Positions 51,947 to 60,263 of a stretch of 64,000 nucleotides of DNA are shown one piece after another. The number at the start of each line of letters is the position of its first letter. Within the stretch, counting starts at the first letter, position 1. The notes beneath the pieces were generated by a model. The model ran no database searches, was not told the origin of the DNA, and saw only the letters and a program-made list of their open reading frames with translations. Source of the stretch: DYGA01 sp964540695 (lineage in GTDB: Bacteria; Patescibacteriota; Patescibacteriia; S139-126); NCBI GenBank assembly GCA_964540695.1, contig CAZINS010000002.1, forward strand, positions 1 through 64,000, in the 5' to 3' direction. Position numbers and translations under genes: made by a program.

Positions 51947-52816
51947 ATGATTAATGCCAGCCAATATAAAAATTTAGTTTTTCATGATATTTTTTCTTAT
52001 CCTTTGACTACCAGAGAGTTGCAAAAACTTGCTTGGCAGGATGAATTAAGGGTTGATACCAATAATATTAAATACCAAACTCAAGCTGGTTTTTATTTTT
52101 TACCAAATAAGTCGGAAAATATCCGGATTAGAGGTGATAACTTTGTAACAAGTGTCAATAAGTTACGTAAAGCTAAACGACTAATTAAATGGTTGCGATT
52201 GTTGCCTAGTGTAAAAATGATTGCTGTTTGTAATTCCTTGGGTTATTTGAATGCCAATGAAGCCAGTGATATTGATTTATTTATTATTGCCGCTAAAGGA
52301 AAAATTTGGTTAACCAGATTTTGGTTACAAAGTTTTTTAAAATTGTTGCGTTTACGTCCTTATGATCGCGGTCAAAAACAAGATAGTTTTTGTCTAACAT
52401 TTTTTTTAAGTCAAGATAATTTAAACATAAGTAATTTACAAATTACTAATCCTGATATTTATTTAGCTTACTGGGTAGTTAGGTTATTGCCTATTTATGA
52501 TCCGGCTAATATCTATCAAGATTTTTTGCAAGCCAATAGTTGGGTAAAAAAATATTTTTCTCAAGTAGAAGCAATTCAGCTTGATAATGATTGGTTAGTA
52601 AAAAAATCTTTTTTCAGATACTTTTTTATTTTTTTAACTTTTAATTTTTGGACTAAAATTTTAAAAAAAATACAATTGCGTTTATTGCCCCACAGCTTAC
52701 AACAACTAGCTAATCAAGATAGTAGAGTAATAATGACCGATCAAGTTTTAAAATTTCATGGTATTGATGATAAAAGAGAGTATTATAATAAGATCTGGGA
52801 GAAAAATGTTTATTAA
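51947..52816 (+). CDS. Nucleotidyltransferase-fold protein
   Basis: A 289-residue protein. Residues 90-115 carry the Pol beta-like nucleotidyltransferase signature: NSLGYLNANEASDIDLFII, with the glycine-serine turn at 97-99 and the metal-binding Asp108 and Asp110. The N-terminal 80 residues resemble a winged-helix region (LTTRELQKLAW). The C-terminal third has a hydrophobic stretch (about 222-240) that could touch the membrane. The substrate is unknown. The next gene, an O-antigen ligase-like protein, starts 28 bases later and may be functionally linked. Confidence 0.75.
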   Translation: MINASQYKNLVFHDIFSYPLTTRELQKLAWQDELRVDTNNIKYQTQAGFYFLPNKSENIRIRGDNFVTSVNKLRKAKRLIKWLRLLPSVKMIAVCNSLGYLNANEASDIDLFIIAAKGKIWLTRFWLQSFLKLLRLRPYDRGQKQDSFCLTFFLSQDNLNISNLQITNPDIYLAYWVVRLLPIYDPANIYQDFLQANSWVKKYFSQVEAIQLDNDWLVKKSFFRYFFIFLTFNFWTKILKKIQLRLLPHSLQQLANQDSRVIMTDQVLKFHGIDDKREYYNKIWEKNVY

Positions 52817-52844
52817 AAGATTTACGAATTAAGAATTACGAATA

Positions 52845-54164
52845 ATGATTTTACAAAAATTAGAAAAATTATTGGAATACGGTATTTATTTATGGATTTT
52901 TCTATTGCCCTGGCAAGTCAGATATTTTTATCAAGCTGAACTTAAAGGAGGTGTTTGGGAGGCGGGGAGTTTATCTATTTATTTGAGCGAAATTATTTTA
53001 ATATTTTTGTTATTTCTTAATTTTATTTTATGGGTAAGTAAAAGTAGGGCTGATAAGAAATTGTTAAAGGATATTAAGTTTAGCTCCCCGTTAATTTGGT
53101 TATTAATTTTTGTATTTTGGGTATTTATCAGTGCGTGGTGGTCAGTGTTGCCGGCTTTAAGTGTATATTACGGGCTTAAATTTTTATTAGCTTTAGGAAT
53201 TATCTGGTTGATTAAATTGGATAAAATATCTTTTAGCAGGGTTGCGGTTATAATTGTTGCCAGTGGTTTACTGCAAGGTTTATTGGCAGTAAGTCAGTTT
53301 TTAAATCAATTAGTCTGGGGTAGTAAATGGTTGGGTATGGCTTGGCAAGATGCACAAAATTTAGGTGTATCAGTGGTAGACACAGGTTTAAGACGTTGGC
53401 TCAGGGCTTATGGTTCTTTTCCTCATCCAAATATTTTGGGTGGATTTTTAACTATCGCCTTAGTTTTTTGTTTTTATTTATATGAGCAAACAAATAGGTT
53501 GTGGCAACAGCTAAAAAATAAACAGCTAGAAATTTTTAATACTATTGTTCTTTTTGTCACTATGATTATTTTTTCTGGCTTATTGCTTAGTTTTTCTCGG
53601 GCAGCTTGGTTAGGGGTAGGATTATTTTTGTTTATTATTTTTGTACAACTGATTTTTAAAAAATGTTTTTTTAGTTGGACAACATTTAATAAATTGTTTT
53701 TATTGATTGTTTTCACTGGTGCAATTTGGATAAGCGTTTACACAGAACCTTTTTTGACTCGAATTAATGCCAGTGAAAGACTTGAACAGTTTTCTGTCAA
53801 TCAACGGATAGATAGTTATCAAGACGCTTGGCAAACATTTAAACAAAAACCATTTTTGGGAACAGGGATAGGTGTTTATACTTACAATTTGCACCGGCAA
53901 CATCCGGAGCGTTATGTGTGGGATTTACAACCACCACATAATACTTTTTTGTTGGTTTTAGTAGAATTGGGATTGGTGGGATTTATTCTGTTTTTAATAA
54001 TTATTTTTTTACTTAGCAAAAATATTAATTTTAAACCACAAAGAATTTGGCTAATTATAATGTTAGTTTTTTTAATGTTATTTGATCATTGGTGGTGGTC
54101 TTTGTCAGTAGGTATTTATTTATTATTTTTATTTTTTGGGCTTATATTATATAAAAAAGAGTAG
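52845..54164 (+). CDS. Second O-antigen ligase-like membrane protein
   Basis: A 439-residue protein with 11-12 membrane helices and the Wzy_C signature in a large external loop: FLGTGIGVYTYNLHRQHPERY and PPHNTFLLVLVELGLVGFIL. It is a paralogue in function of the one at 6166, with little close similarity. The organism thus has at least two such ligases or polymerases, perhaps for different glycans. It lies just before the groESL operon but has no link with it. Confidence 0.85.
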   Translation: MILQKLEKLLEYGIYLWIFLLPWQVRYFYQAELKGGVWEAGSLSIYLSEIILIFLLFLNFILWVSKSRADKKLLKDIKFSSPLIWLLIFVFWVFISAWWSVLPALSVYYGLKFLLALGIIWLIKLDKISFSRVAVIIVASGLLQGLLAVSQFLNQLVWGSKWLGMAWQDAQNLGVSVVDTGLRRWLRAYGSFPHPNILGGFLTIALVFCFYLYEQTNRLWQQLKNKQLEIFNTIVLFVTMIIFSGLLLSFSRAAWLGVGLFLFIIFVQLIFKKCFFSWTTFNKLFLLIVFTGAIWISVYTEPFLTRINASERLEQFSVNQRIDSYQDAWQTFKQKPFLGTGIGVYTYNLHRQHPERYVWDLQPPHNTFLLVLVELGLVGFILFLIIIFLLSKNINFKPQRIWLIIMLVFLMLFDHWWWSLSVGIYLLFLFFGLILYKKE

Positions 54165-54183
54165 GTAAATAGATTGTGGATAA

Positions 54184-54210
54184 TTAGCACTCTTGACCAG
54201 TGAGTGCTAA
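54184..54210 (+). promoter_or_regulatory. CIRCE operator
   Basis: TTAGCACTC (54184-54192), nine bases, GAGTGCTAA (54202-54210), a perfect match to the HrcA-binding consensus. It should repress groESL under normal temperature. hrcA is not in the window. Confidence 0.95.
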
Positions 54211-54222
54211 TTTTGTTAAAAT
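54193..54222 (+). promoter_or_regulatory. groESL promoter inside the CIRCE element
   Basis: TTGACC (54193-54198) lies in the CIRCE spacer. TAAAAT (54217-54222) follows after 18 bases, with TGT before it. HrcA bound to CIRCE would cover the -35. The leader to the groES ATG is about 110 bases. Confidence 0.65.
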
Positions 54223-54338
54223 TGTTTTTGGTCGTGTAAATTATTTTAATTGAAAACATCCTTAAATAATAGTCAAAATTGGACAAAAAGGGTGAATTCA
54301 AGTTAATATTTATTCTCATAATTATTAATCAAAAATCT

Positions 54339-54614
54339 ATGAAAATAAAACCATTAGGAGATAGGGCGGTTTTGAAACCTGCTAAAGCTGAAGAAGTAAC
54401 TAAGTCAGGTATAGTACTTCCTGATACAGTGGACAAAGAAAAACCAGAACAAGCCGAAGTCGTGGCAGTGGGAACAGGTGAAAAAATTGTTAAACTTGGT
54501 ATCAAGCCTGGTGATAAAGTACTGTGTTCCAAGTATGGAGGCACAGAAGTAAAAATCGAAGAAGTAGAGTACAAGGTTGTGGGAGAAGATGATATATTGG
54601 CGGTACTTGAGTAG
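54339..54614 (+). CDS. groES: Co-chaperonin GroES
   Basis: A 91-residue heptameric lid of the GroEL chamber. KIKPLGDRAVLKP at the start and KVLCSKYGGTEVKIEEVEY near the end are the conserved strands, and the mobile loop (residues 17-33) is KAEEVTKSGIVLPDTVD. The start at 54339 is chosen over an in-frame ATG at 54279 because GroES homology begins there. CIRCE lies upstream, and groEL begins 98 bases downstream. Confidence 0.96.
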   Translation: MKIKPLGDRAVLKPAKAEEVTKSGIVLPDTVDKEKPEQAEVVAVGTGEKIVKLGIKPGDKVLCSKYGGTEVKIEEVEYKVVGEDDILAVLE

Positions 54615-54712
54615 AATTTTTTAATTTTTAATTTTATAATTTTGTAAATAAATTTAAATTTTTAAAAATTTTATTCTTAATTTATTATTCATAATTCTTA
54701 ATTCTAATAAAT

Positions 54713-56368
54713 ATGGCAAAACTAATTAAATTTCATGAAGACGGACGCGCGGCTATCAAAGCTGGCGTTGATAAAATTGCCAATGTGGTAAAAGTATCGC
54801 TTGGCCCCAAAGGTAGAAATGTTGTTTTGGATAAAGGTTTTGGCGCACCAACTATTACCAATGATGGTGTGACCATTGCCAAAGATGTAGAGCTGGAAGA
54901 TAAGTTTGAAAATATCGGTGCGGAACTAATTAAAGAAGTTGCTGAAAAAACCAATGACGTGGCTGGAGATGGTACCACTACTGCTACAGTTTTAGCCCAA
55001 GCTCTGATTGAAGAAGGTATAAAAAATATTGTGGCTGGTAATGACCCTATCGCTTTGAAACGTGGTATGGATAAAGCTTTAGCCTCAGCGGTTGCCGGTT
55101 TAAAATCAATTTCCAAACCTATTAAAGATAAAAAAGAAAAAATGCAAGTAGCCACTATTTCATCTTTGGATGAAAAAGTAGGTGGGTTAATTGCCGAAGC
55201 GATGGAGGAGGTTGGCACTGATGGCGTGATTACGGTGGAAGAGTCACAGACTATGGGTCTGGAAAAAGAAGTAGTGAAGGGAATGCGTTTTGATAAAGGT
55301 TATGTTTCACCTTACATGGTAACTGATGCCCAACGCATGGAAGCAATTTATGAGGATCCTTATATATTGATTACCGACAAAAAAATATCTGCCATCAATG
55401 ACATCTTACCGTTGTTGGAAAAAGTGGCTCAAAGTGGCAAAAAAGATATAGTAATTATTGCTGATGATGTTGAAGGTGAGGCATTGGCTACTTTTGTGGT
55501 CAATAAATTGCGTGGCACTTTCAACGTCTTGGCAGTTAAAGCACCTGGTTTTGGTGACAGGCGGAAAGAAATGCTTAAAGACATTGCTGTTTTAACTGGT
55601 GCTACCTTTATTAGTGAAGAATTGGGATTGAAATTGGAAAATGCCAATATTGATGATTTAGGAAGTGCGCGTAAAGTAGTAGCCAGTAAAGAAAATACCA
55701 CAATTGTAGAAGGTAAAGGTGAAGTCAAAGAAATTGAAAATAGAATTAGTACCATCCGTAAAGAATATCAAGATTCTACTTCAGATTTTGATAAGGAAAA
55801 ATTACAAGAACGTTTAGCCAAGCTCGCTGGTGGTGTAGCGGTGATCAAAGTTGGAGCGGCTACTGAGACAGAAATGAAACAGAAAAAATATAAAATTGAA
55901 GATGCCTTAAATGCTACTAAGGCAGCGGTAGAAGAGGGAATTATTCCTGGCGGTGGTAGTGCTCTTATTAAGGTAGCTTATGCCTTAGAAAGCTTTAATC
56001 AAGAAAAATTAGTTGAAGGTGAAGAAATAGGTTTTAAGATTGTAAAAAAAGCCTTGGAAGAACCTTTACGGCAAATTGCCAAGAATGCAGGTATTACTGA
56101 TATAGCTAAGATAGTTGAAGATATTAAAGATATCAAAGATGCTGACACTGGTTATGATTTTGCTAAAAATGAGAAGATAGACATGATCAAAGCTGGTATT
56201 ATTGATCCTTTGAAGGTAACTAGAAGTGCTTTGGAAAATGCTGTGTCGGTAGCTTCTACTTTACTTACTACTGAAGCAGTGGTTACTGATAAACCAGAGC
56301 CAAAGGATAACCATGATCATGGTGCTGGCGGTGGTATGCCAGGTATGGGTGGTATGGGGATGATGTAA
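54713..56368 (+). CDS. groEL: Chaperonin GroEL
   Basis: A 551-residue ring-forming ATPase that folds proteins with GroES. The ATP site is DGTTTATVLA near residues 86-95, and the apical domain has the usual substrate-binding region. The C-terminus ends in GGMPGMGGMGMM, the typical Gly-Met tail. Full length. The 98-base spacer after groES is AT-rich and carries copies of the TTCTTAA-type repeat but no terminator, so one transcript from the CIRCE promoter is likely. Confidence 0.98.
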   Translation: MAKLIKFHEDGRAAIKAGVDKIANVVKVSLGPKGRNVVLDKGFGAPTITNDGVTIAKDVELEDKFENIGAELIKEVAEKTNDVAGDGTTTATVLAQALIEEGIKNIVAGNDPIALKRGMDKALASAVAGLKSISKPIKDKKEKMQVATISSLDEKVGGLIAEAMEEVGTDGVITVEESQTMGLEKEVVKGMRFDKGYVSPYMVTDAQRMEAIYEDPYILITDKKISAINDILPLLEKVAQSGKKDIVIIADDVEGEALATFVVNKLRGTFNVLAVKAPGFGDRRKEMLKDIAVLTGATFISEELGLKLENANIDDLGSARKVVASKENTTIVEGKGEVKEIENRISTIRKEYQDSTSDFDKEKLQERLAKLAGGVAVIKVGAATETEMKQKKYKIEDALNATKAAVEEGIIPGGGSALIKVAYALESFNQEKLVEGEEIGFKIVKKALEEPLRQIAKNAGITDIAKIVEDIKDIKDADTGYDFAKNEKIDMIKAGIIDPLKVTRSALENAVSVASTLLTTEAVVTDKPEPKDNHDHGAGGGMPGMGGMGMM

Positions 56369-56393
56369 GTTTCATTTGATTTTTTTAGTTTAG

Positions 56394-56426
56394 AAACGAC
56401 CTTGTTCCAAGAGAATAAGGTCGTTT
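56394..56426 (+). terminator. Terminator after groEL
   Basis: AAACGACCTT (56394-56403) pairs with AAGGTCGTTT (56417-56426), with a 13-base loop. Confidence 0.85.
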
Positions 56427-56573
56427 GTATATCCAGGTCGGTTCAATTTTTAATTTTTAAAATTTAGATTTATTTAAAAATTATAAAATTATTCCCCGCC
56501 CTTTTATTCCAAATTCTAGATTCTAGATTCCAGACCTCATATCCCAGATTCTATTTTCTTTTTATTCCTTTTT

Positions 56574-56582
56574 TGCTAAAAT
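56574..56582 (+). promoter_or_regulatory. Extended -10 for the DUF4870-like gene
   Basis: TGC-TAAAAT at 56574-56582. The expected start near 56589 leaves a 23-base leader. The -35 region is poor. Confidence 0.5.
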
Positions 56583-56611
56583 AAATACTGCTAAATATTA
56601 ACTAAACAATT

Positions 56612-56938
56612 ATGGATAATGAACATATGACACCAGCGCCAGAAAACAACAATCAGTCAAATCAAGATGACAAAGCCATTGTAATTTTGTCTTATTTATT
56701 TTTGTTATTTTTAGTGCCATTGTTAACAAAAAAGGATTCACCCTTTGCTCAGTATCATGCTAAGCAAGGCTTGTTACTTGCTATTTGCTGGTTAATAGCT
56801 CCGATTACTTTGTTTTTGGCACCTTTTGTTTATATTTTTTGTGGGGTCATGGCTGTTATTGGTATTATGAATGTTTTGAATGAAAAAATGGTACCTTTAC
56901 CTTTGATTGGCCAATTTGCTGAAAAATTTAAACTTTAA
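56612..56938 (+). CDS. Tic20/DUF4870-like membrane protein
   Basis: A 108-residue protein. After a polar N-terminus of about 22 residues come three hydrophobic segments (about 23-41, 58-75 and 76-92). The stretch KDSPFAQYHAKQGLLLAICW is the mark of the DUF4870 and Tic20-like family. Function unknown. It is transcribed alone, with its own -10 and terminator. Confidence 0.82.
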   Translation: MDNEHMTPAPENNNQSNQDDKAIVILSYLFLLFLVPLLTKKDSPFAQYHAKQGLLLAICWLIAPITLFLAPFVYIFCGVMAVIGIMNVLNEKMVPLPLIGQFAEKFKL

Positions 56939-56951
56939 TTTTGGCTTTTTT

Positions 56952-56979
56952 AAAACCCGTCTTTTTAGACGGGTTTTTT
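56952..56979 (+). terminator. Intrinsic terminator
   Basis: AAAACCCGTCT (56952-56962) pairs with AGACGGGTTTT (56967-56977), then T to 56979. Confidence 0.92.
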
Positions 56980-56984
56980 GTTTA

Positions 56985-56993
56985 TGGTATAAT
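56985..56993 (+). promoter_or_regulatory. Extended -10 for PEP synthase
   Basis: TGG-TATAAT at 56985-56993, a consensus -10. The start near 57000 gives a leader of about 17 bases. Confidence 0.6.
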
Positions 56994-57016
56994 AAAATAA
57001 GTTACTATTAATAAAA

Positions 57017-59407
57017 ATGTATATGAACAAAAAGAAAAAATTTATTTTGCGTTTTCGTGAGATTAGAAACTCAGATGTACAAATAGTCGGTGGCAAAAAT
57101 GCTTCACTCGGAGAAATGTATTCTTTGCTTACCAAAAAAGGGGTCAATATCCCGAATGGTTTTGCTACTACCGCTTATGCTTACAAGTATTTTATGGAAA
57201 AAGCTGGCATAAAAAAAGAGATAAAAAGAATTTTATCTGATTTAAATGTCAATGATATTAGAAATTTGCAAAGACGAGGTAAACAGGTAAGAAATTTGAT
57301 ATTAAGTTGCCATTTACCGGTTGAGTTAGAACAAGAAATAATGAAGTATTATCACGAGCTGTCTCGGCAGTTTAAAACAACCAATGTTGATGTAGCTGTA
57401 CGTTCTTCTGCTACTGCCGAAGACCTACCAGATGCTTCTTTTGCTGGTCAACAAGAAACTTATCTCAATATCAAAGGTGAAACCGAATTATTACTGGCAG
57501 TTAAAAAATGTATTGCTTCACTTTTTACTGATCGAGCGATTGCTTATCGAGTGGAAAAAAAGTTTGACCATTTTAAAATTTCCTTGACAGTTGGTATTCA
57601 AAAAATGGTTAGATCTGATCTGGCAGCTTCCGGGGTAATGTTTTCTATTGATACAGAGTCTGGTTTTAAAGATACAGTACTGATCAACGCTATTTATGGA
57701 CTGGGTGAATATATAGTACAGGGTATGGTAACACCAGATGAGTATTTTGTTTTTAAACCCACTTTAGCTCAAGGTAAAAAAGCAATTATCAGTAAAACTT
57801 TAGGACCAAAAATAAGAAAATTGGTTTATAGTTTATCTGAAACAGAACCGGTTAAAGATATGAAAGTAAGTCGCCAGCAAGCAGAAAAATTTGCTTTAAC
57901 TGATAAAGAGGTATTGCAGCTGGCAAGTTGGGCAGTGATTATTGAAAAGCATTATCAAAAACCAATGGATATGGAATGGGCCAAGGATGGTCAATCTGGC
58001 AAGTTGTTCATAGTACAGGCTAGACCGGAAACAGTACAGTCACAAAAAGATATGGCCGTTGTGGAAGAGTTTAAATTATTACAAAAAGGTAAAGTAGTGG
58101 TAAGTGGTGCAGCTGTGGGAAATAAAGTCGGCTCGGGTAAGGTTAGTGTGATTATGGATGTTAAAGATATACATAAGTTCAAAGCCGGAGATGTATTGGT
58201 AACTGACATGACTGATCCTGATTGGGTACCAGTAATGAAAAAAGCAGCAGCGATTGTAACTGATGCGGGCGGGCGAACTTGCCACGCCGCCATTGTTTCA
58301 AGGGAATTAGGTATTCCAGCCATTGTGGGTACAGATAATGCCAGTCAGGTTTTAAAGACAGGCCAAAAGGTGACTATCTCTTGTGCTGAGGGTGAGGTTG
58401 GTCGGGTATACGAGGGTAATTTAAAGTACGAAGTAAAACGAACTAATATAAAAAATTTAAAAGCACCCCGCAAAGTCAAAGTGATGATGAATGTGGGTGA
58501 ACCAGACCAGGCGTTTAATTTTTCTTTTATTCCCAATGCCGGTGTAGGACTGGCGCGGGAAGAATTTATTGTTAATACTTACATCAAAATTCACCCCCAA
58601 GCTTTGCTTGATTATAAAAAATTGAAAGATAAAAAAGTTTTAGCTCAAATAAACAAAATTACGGTTGGCTATACTGATAAAAAACAATTTTATGTTGACA
58701 AGCTAGCTGAAGGTATAGCCAGGATTGCAGCAGCTTTTTATCCTAAGGATGTTATTGTCAGATTGTCAGATTTTAAAACCAACGAATATGCCAACTTGAT
58801 AGGTGGTCAAAATTATGAACCCAAAGAAGACAACCCGATGCTTGGTTGGCGGGGAGCTTCGCGATATTATGATCCAAAATTTATTAATGTATTTAAAATG
58901 GAATGTGCGGCTTTGAAAAAAGTGCGTGAAGAAATGGGGCTAGTGAATGTTAAAATAATGATTCCCTTTGTTAGGACTCTAGAAGAAGCCAGTAAAGTAA
59001 TTGCTATTATGAGCGAACAAGGATTAAAGCGAGGACAGAATAAATTACAACTTTATATGATGGTAGAAATTCCTTCCAATATTATTTTAGCTAAAGAATT
59101 TGCTCGGATGTTTGATGGTTTTTCCATCGGTTCCAATGACTTAACTCAATTAACTTTGGGTCTTGATCGGGATGCCGGTACCTTGGCTCATATTGGCAAT
59201 GAACGCAATGAAGCCGTTAAGAAATTGATTACTGAAGCTATAAAGGTAGCTAAAAAATCAAGAACAAAAATTGGAATTTGTGGACAAGGACCATCAGATT
59301 TTCCTGATTTTGCGGAATTTTTAGTCAGAGCGGGTATTGATTCCATCAGTTTAAATCCTGATTCAGTGATCAAAACCATGATCATGTTGAATAAGAAGAA
59401 GCTATAA
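57017..59407 (+). CDS. ppsA: Phosphoenolpyruvate synthase
   Basis: A 796-residue enzyme (pyruvate, water dikinase) that makes PEP from pyruvate with ATP giving AMP and phosphate. The N-terminal nucleotide-binding domain starts GGKNASLGEMYSLL. The phosphorylated His423 is in GGRTCHAAIVSRELGIPAIVG. The C-terminal PEP/pyruvate domain ends in GICGQGPSDFPDFAEFLV, with the catalytic Cys. Two start codons are possible (57017 and 57023). In fermenting reduced genomes it may run in the pyruvate direction with AMP, but direction cannot be read from sequence. Confidence 0.96.
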   Translation: MYMNKKKKFILRFREIRNSDVQIVGGKNASLGEMYSLLTKKGVNIPNGFATTAYAYKYFMEKAGIKKEIKRILSDLNVNDIRNLQRRGKQVRNLILSCHLPVELEQEIMKYYHELSRQFKTTNVDVAVRSSATAEDLPDASFAGQQETYLNIKGETELLLAVKKCIASLFTDRAIAYRVEKKFDHFKISLTVGIQKMVRSDLAASGVMFSIDTESGFKDTVLINAIYGLGEYIVQGMVTPDEYFVFKPTLAQGKKAIISKTLGPKIRKLVYSLSETEPVKDMKVSRQQAEKFALTDKEVLQLASWAVIIEKHYQKPMDMEWAKDGQSGKLFIVQARPETVQSQKDMAVVEEFKLLQKGKVVVSGAAVGNKVGSGKVSVIMDVKDIHKFKAGDVLVTDMTDPDWVPVMKKAAAIVTDAGGRTCHAAIVSRELGIPAIVGTDNASQVLKTGQKVTISCAEGEVGRVYEGNLKYEVKRTNIKNLKAPRKVKVMMNVGEPDQAFNFSFIPNAGVGLAREEFIVNTYIKIHPQALLDYKKLKDKKVLAQINKITVGYTDKKQFYVDKLAEGIARIAAAFYPKDVIVRLSDFKTNEYANLIGGQNYEPKEDNPMLGWRGASRYYDPKFINVFKMECAALKKVREEMGLVNVKIMIPFVRTLEEASKVIAIMSEQGLKRGQNKLQLYMMVEIPSNIILAKEFARMFDGFSIGSNDLTQLTLGLDRDAGTLAHIGNERNEAVKKLITEAIKVAKKSRTKIGICGQGPSDFPDFAEFLVRAGIDSISLNPDSVIKTMIMLNKKKL

Positions 59408-59426
59408 TATTTATATTATTTATTAT

Positions 59427-59456
59427 AAAACCCCAAGTTGTTGCTTGGGGTTTTTT
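59427..59456 (+). terminator. Terminator after ppsA
   Basis: AAAACCCCAAG (59427-59437) pairs with CTTGGGGTTTT (59444-59454), then T to 59456. Confidence 0.93.
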
Positions 59457-59465
59457 GTTATAATA

Positions 59466-59494
59466 TTGACAAAAAGTGATTTTTATGCTAATAT
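59466..59494 (+). promoter_or_regulatory. Very strong extended -10 promoter
   Basis: TTGACA (59466-59471), 17-base spacer, TAATAT (59489-59494), with TGC before the -10. It is close in sequence to the promoter at 9379. The start near 59501 leaves a 58-base leader with CGGAGG before the ATG. Confidence 0.8.
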
Positions 59495-59558
59495 TAAACC
59501 CTTGTTCCTTATTAATTAATTCATTTTTCTAAATTAAAATTATTTCGGAGGTCTTTAT

Positions 59559-59813
59559 ATGAAAAAAGCCATGGTAGTTCCGTGTGGAAAAAAGTGCGAA
59601 GAAGCGAAAAAATTGTTGGCAACTGTCAAAGAAGGTAAAGGTGATTTCAATATTGAAGAAAGGGATGATCATATTTTGGTTCGTAATGTCTGTGCAGACA
59701 TAAAAATAAAAAATAATGGTCATGAAAATCATTTACCATTCAGTATTACAAAACAATTTTTTCCAGGGGATATTTTTATTGCCAATGGCTACGCTTTCAC
59801 AGTTCAAAATTAA
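59559..59813 (+). CDS. Small protein, function unknown, strongly expressed by signals
   Basis: An 84-residue soluble protein with three Cys (9, 13 and about 45) and several His, and a predicted alpha-beta fold. The CGKKCEEAKKLL start could bind a metal. I do not recognise it. It has a near-consensus promoter, a good Shine-Dalgarno sequence (CGGAGG) and a strong terminator, which together predict high expression. It is a single-gene unit between ppsA and the tRNA-Ser genes. Confidence 0.8.
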   Translation: MKKAMVVPCGKKCEEAKKLLATVKEGKGDFNIEERDDHILVRNVCADIKIKNNGHENHLPFSITKQFFPGDIFIANGYAFTVQN

Positions 59814-59821
59814 GACCAGCT

Positions 59822-59852
59822 AGCCCAAAGCATATGCTTTGGGCTTTTTTTC
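59822..59852 (+). terminator. Intrinsic terminator
   Basis: AGCCCAAAGC (59822-59831) pairs with GCTTTGGGCT (59836-59845), followed by seven more T. Confidence 0.94.
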
Positions 59853-59897
59853 TTGATTTAATTTATAGGTTATAATAATATGTGTAGGCGTAATTAC

Positions 59898-59988
59898 GGA
59901 GAGGTCGCATAGTGGTCTAGTGCGCTTGCTTGGAAAGCAAGTAACGGTTAATAGCTGTTCGAGGGTTCGAATCCCTCCCTCTCCGCCA
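59898..59988 (+). tRNA. tRNA-Ser (GGA)
   Basis: Class II tRNA of 91 bases with a long variable arm, acceptor stem GGAGAGG/CCTCTCC, anticodon GGA and encoded CCA. TATAAT at 59871-59876 is a likely -10. Confidence 0.95.
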
Positions 59989-60073
59989 CACTTAACTTAA
60001 TTTTTTATATATACATTTAAATTTAATATTCTAGATTCTAAATTCTTAATTCTTAATTCTATATTCTAATCCC

Positions 60074-60163
<90 letters not shown>

Positions 60164-60197
60164 ACAATTTAGTGTTGATGAAATTATTTCGACAATG

Positions 60198-60220
60198 AAT
60201 CGCTTGCTAAGCGGTTTTTT
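60198..60220 (+). terminator. Terminator after the tRNA-Ser pair
   Basis: AATCGCTT (60198-60205) pairs with AAGCGGTT (60209-60216, one G-T pair), then T to 60220. Confidence 0.8.
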
Positions 60221-60263
60221 GTTATACTTAATTAAATTAAATATTTAGATAAATAATAAGAAC

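Noticed and set aside
54279..54338. Earlier start for groES
   Set aside because: The added 20 residues are hydrophobic and unlike any GroES.
54733..55218. Minus-strand 161-residue frame opposite groEL
   Set aside because: Shadow frame caused by the codon use of groEL; its residues are mostly Ser, Ala and Pro with no family.
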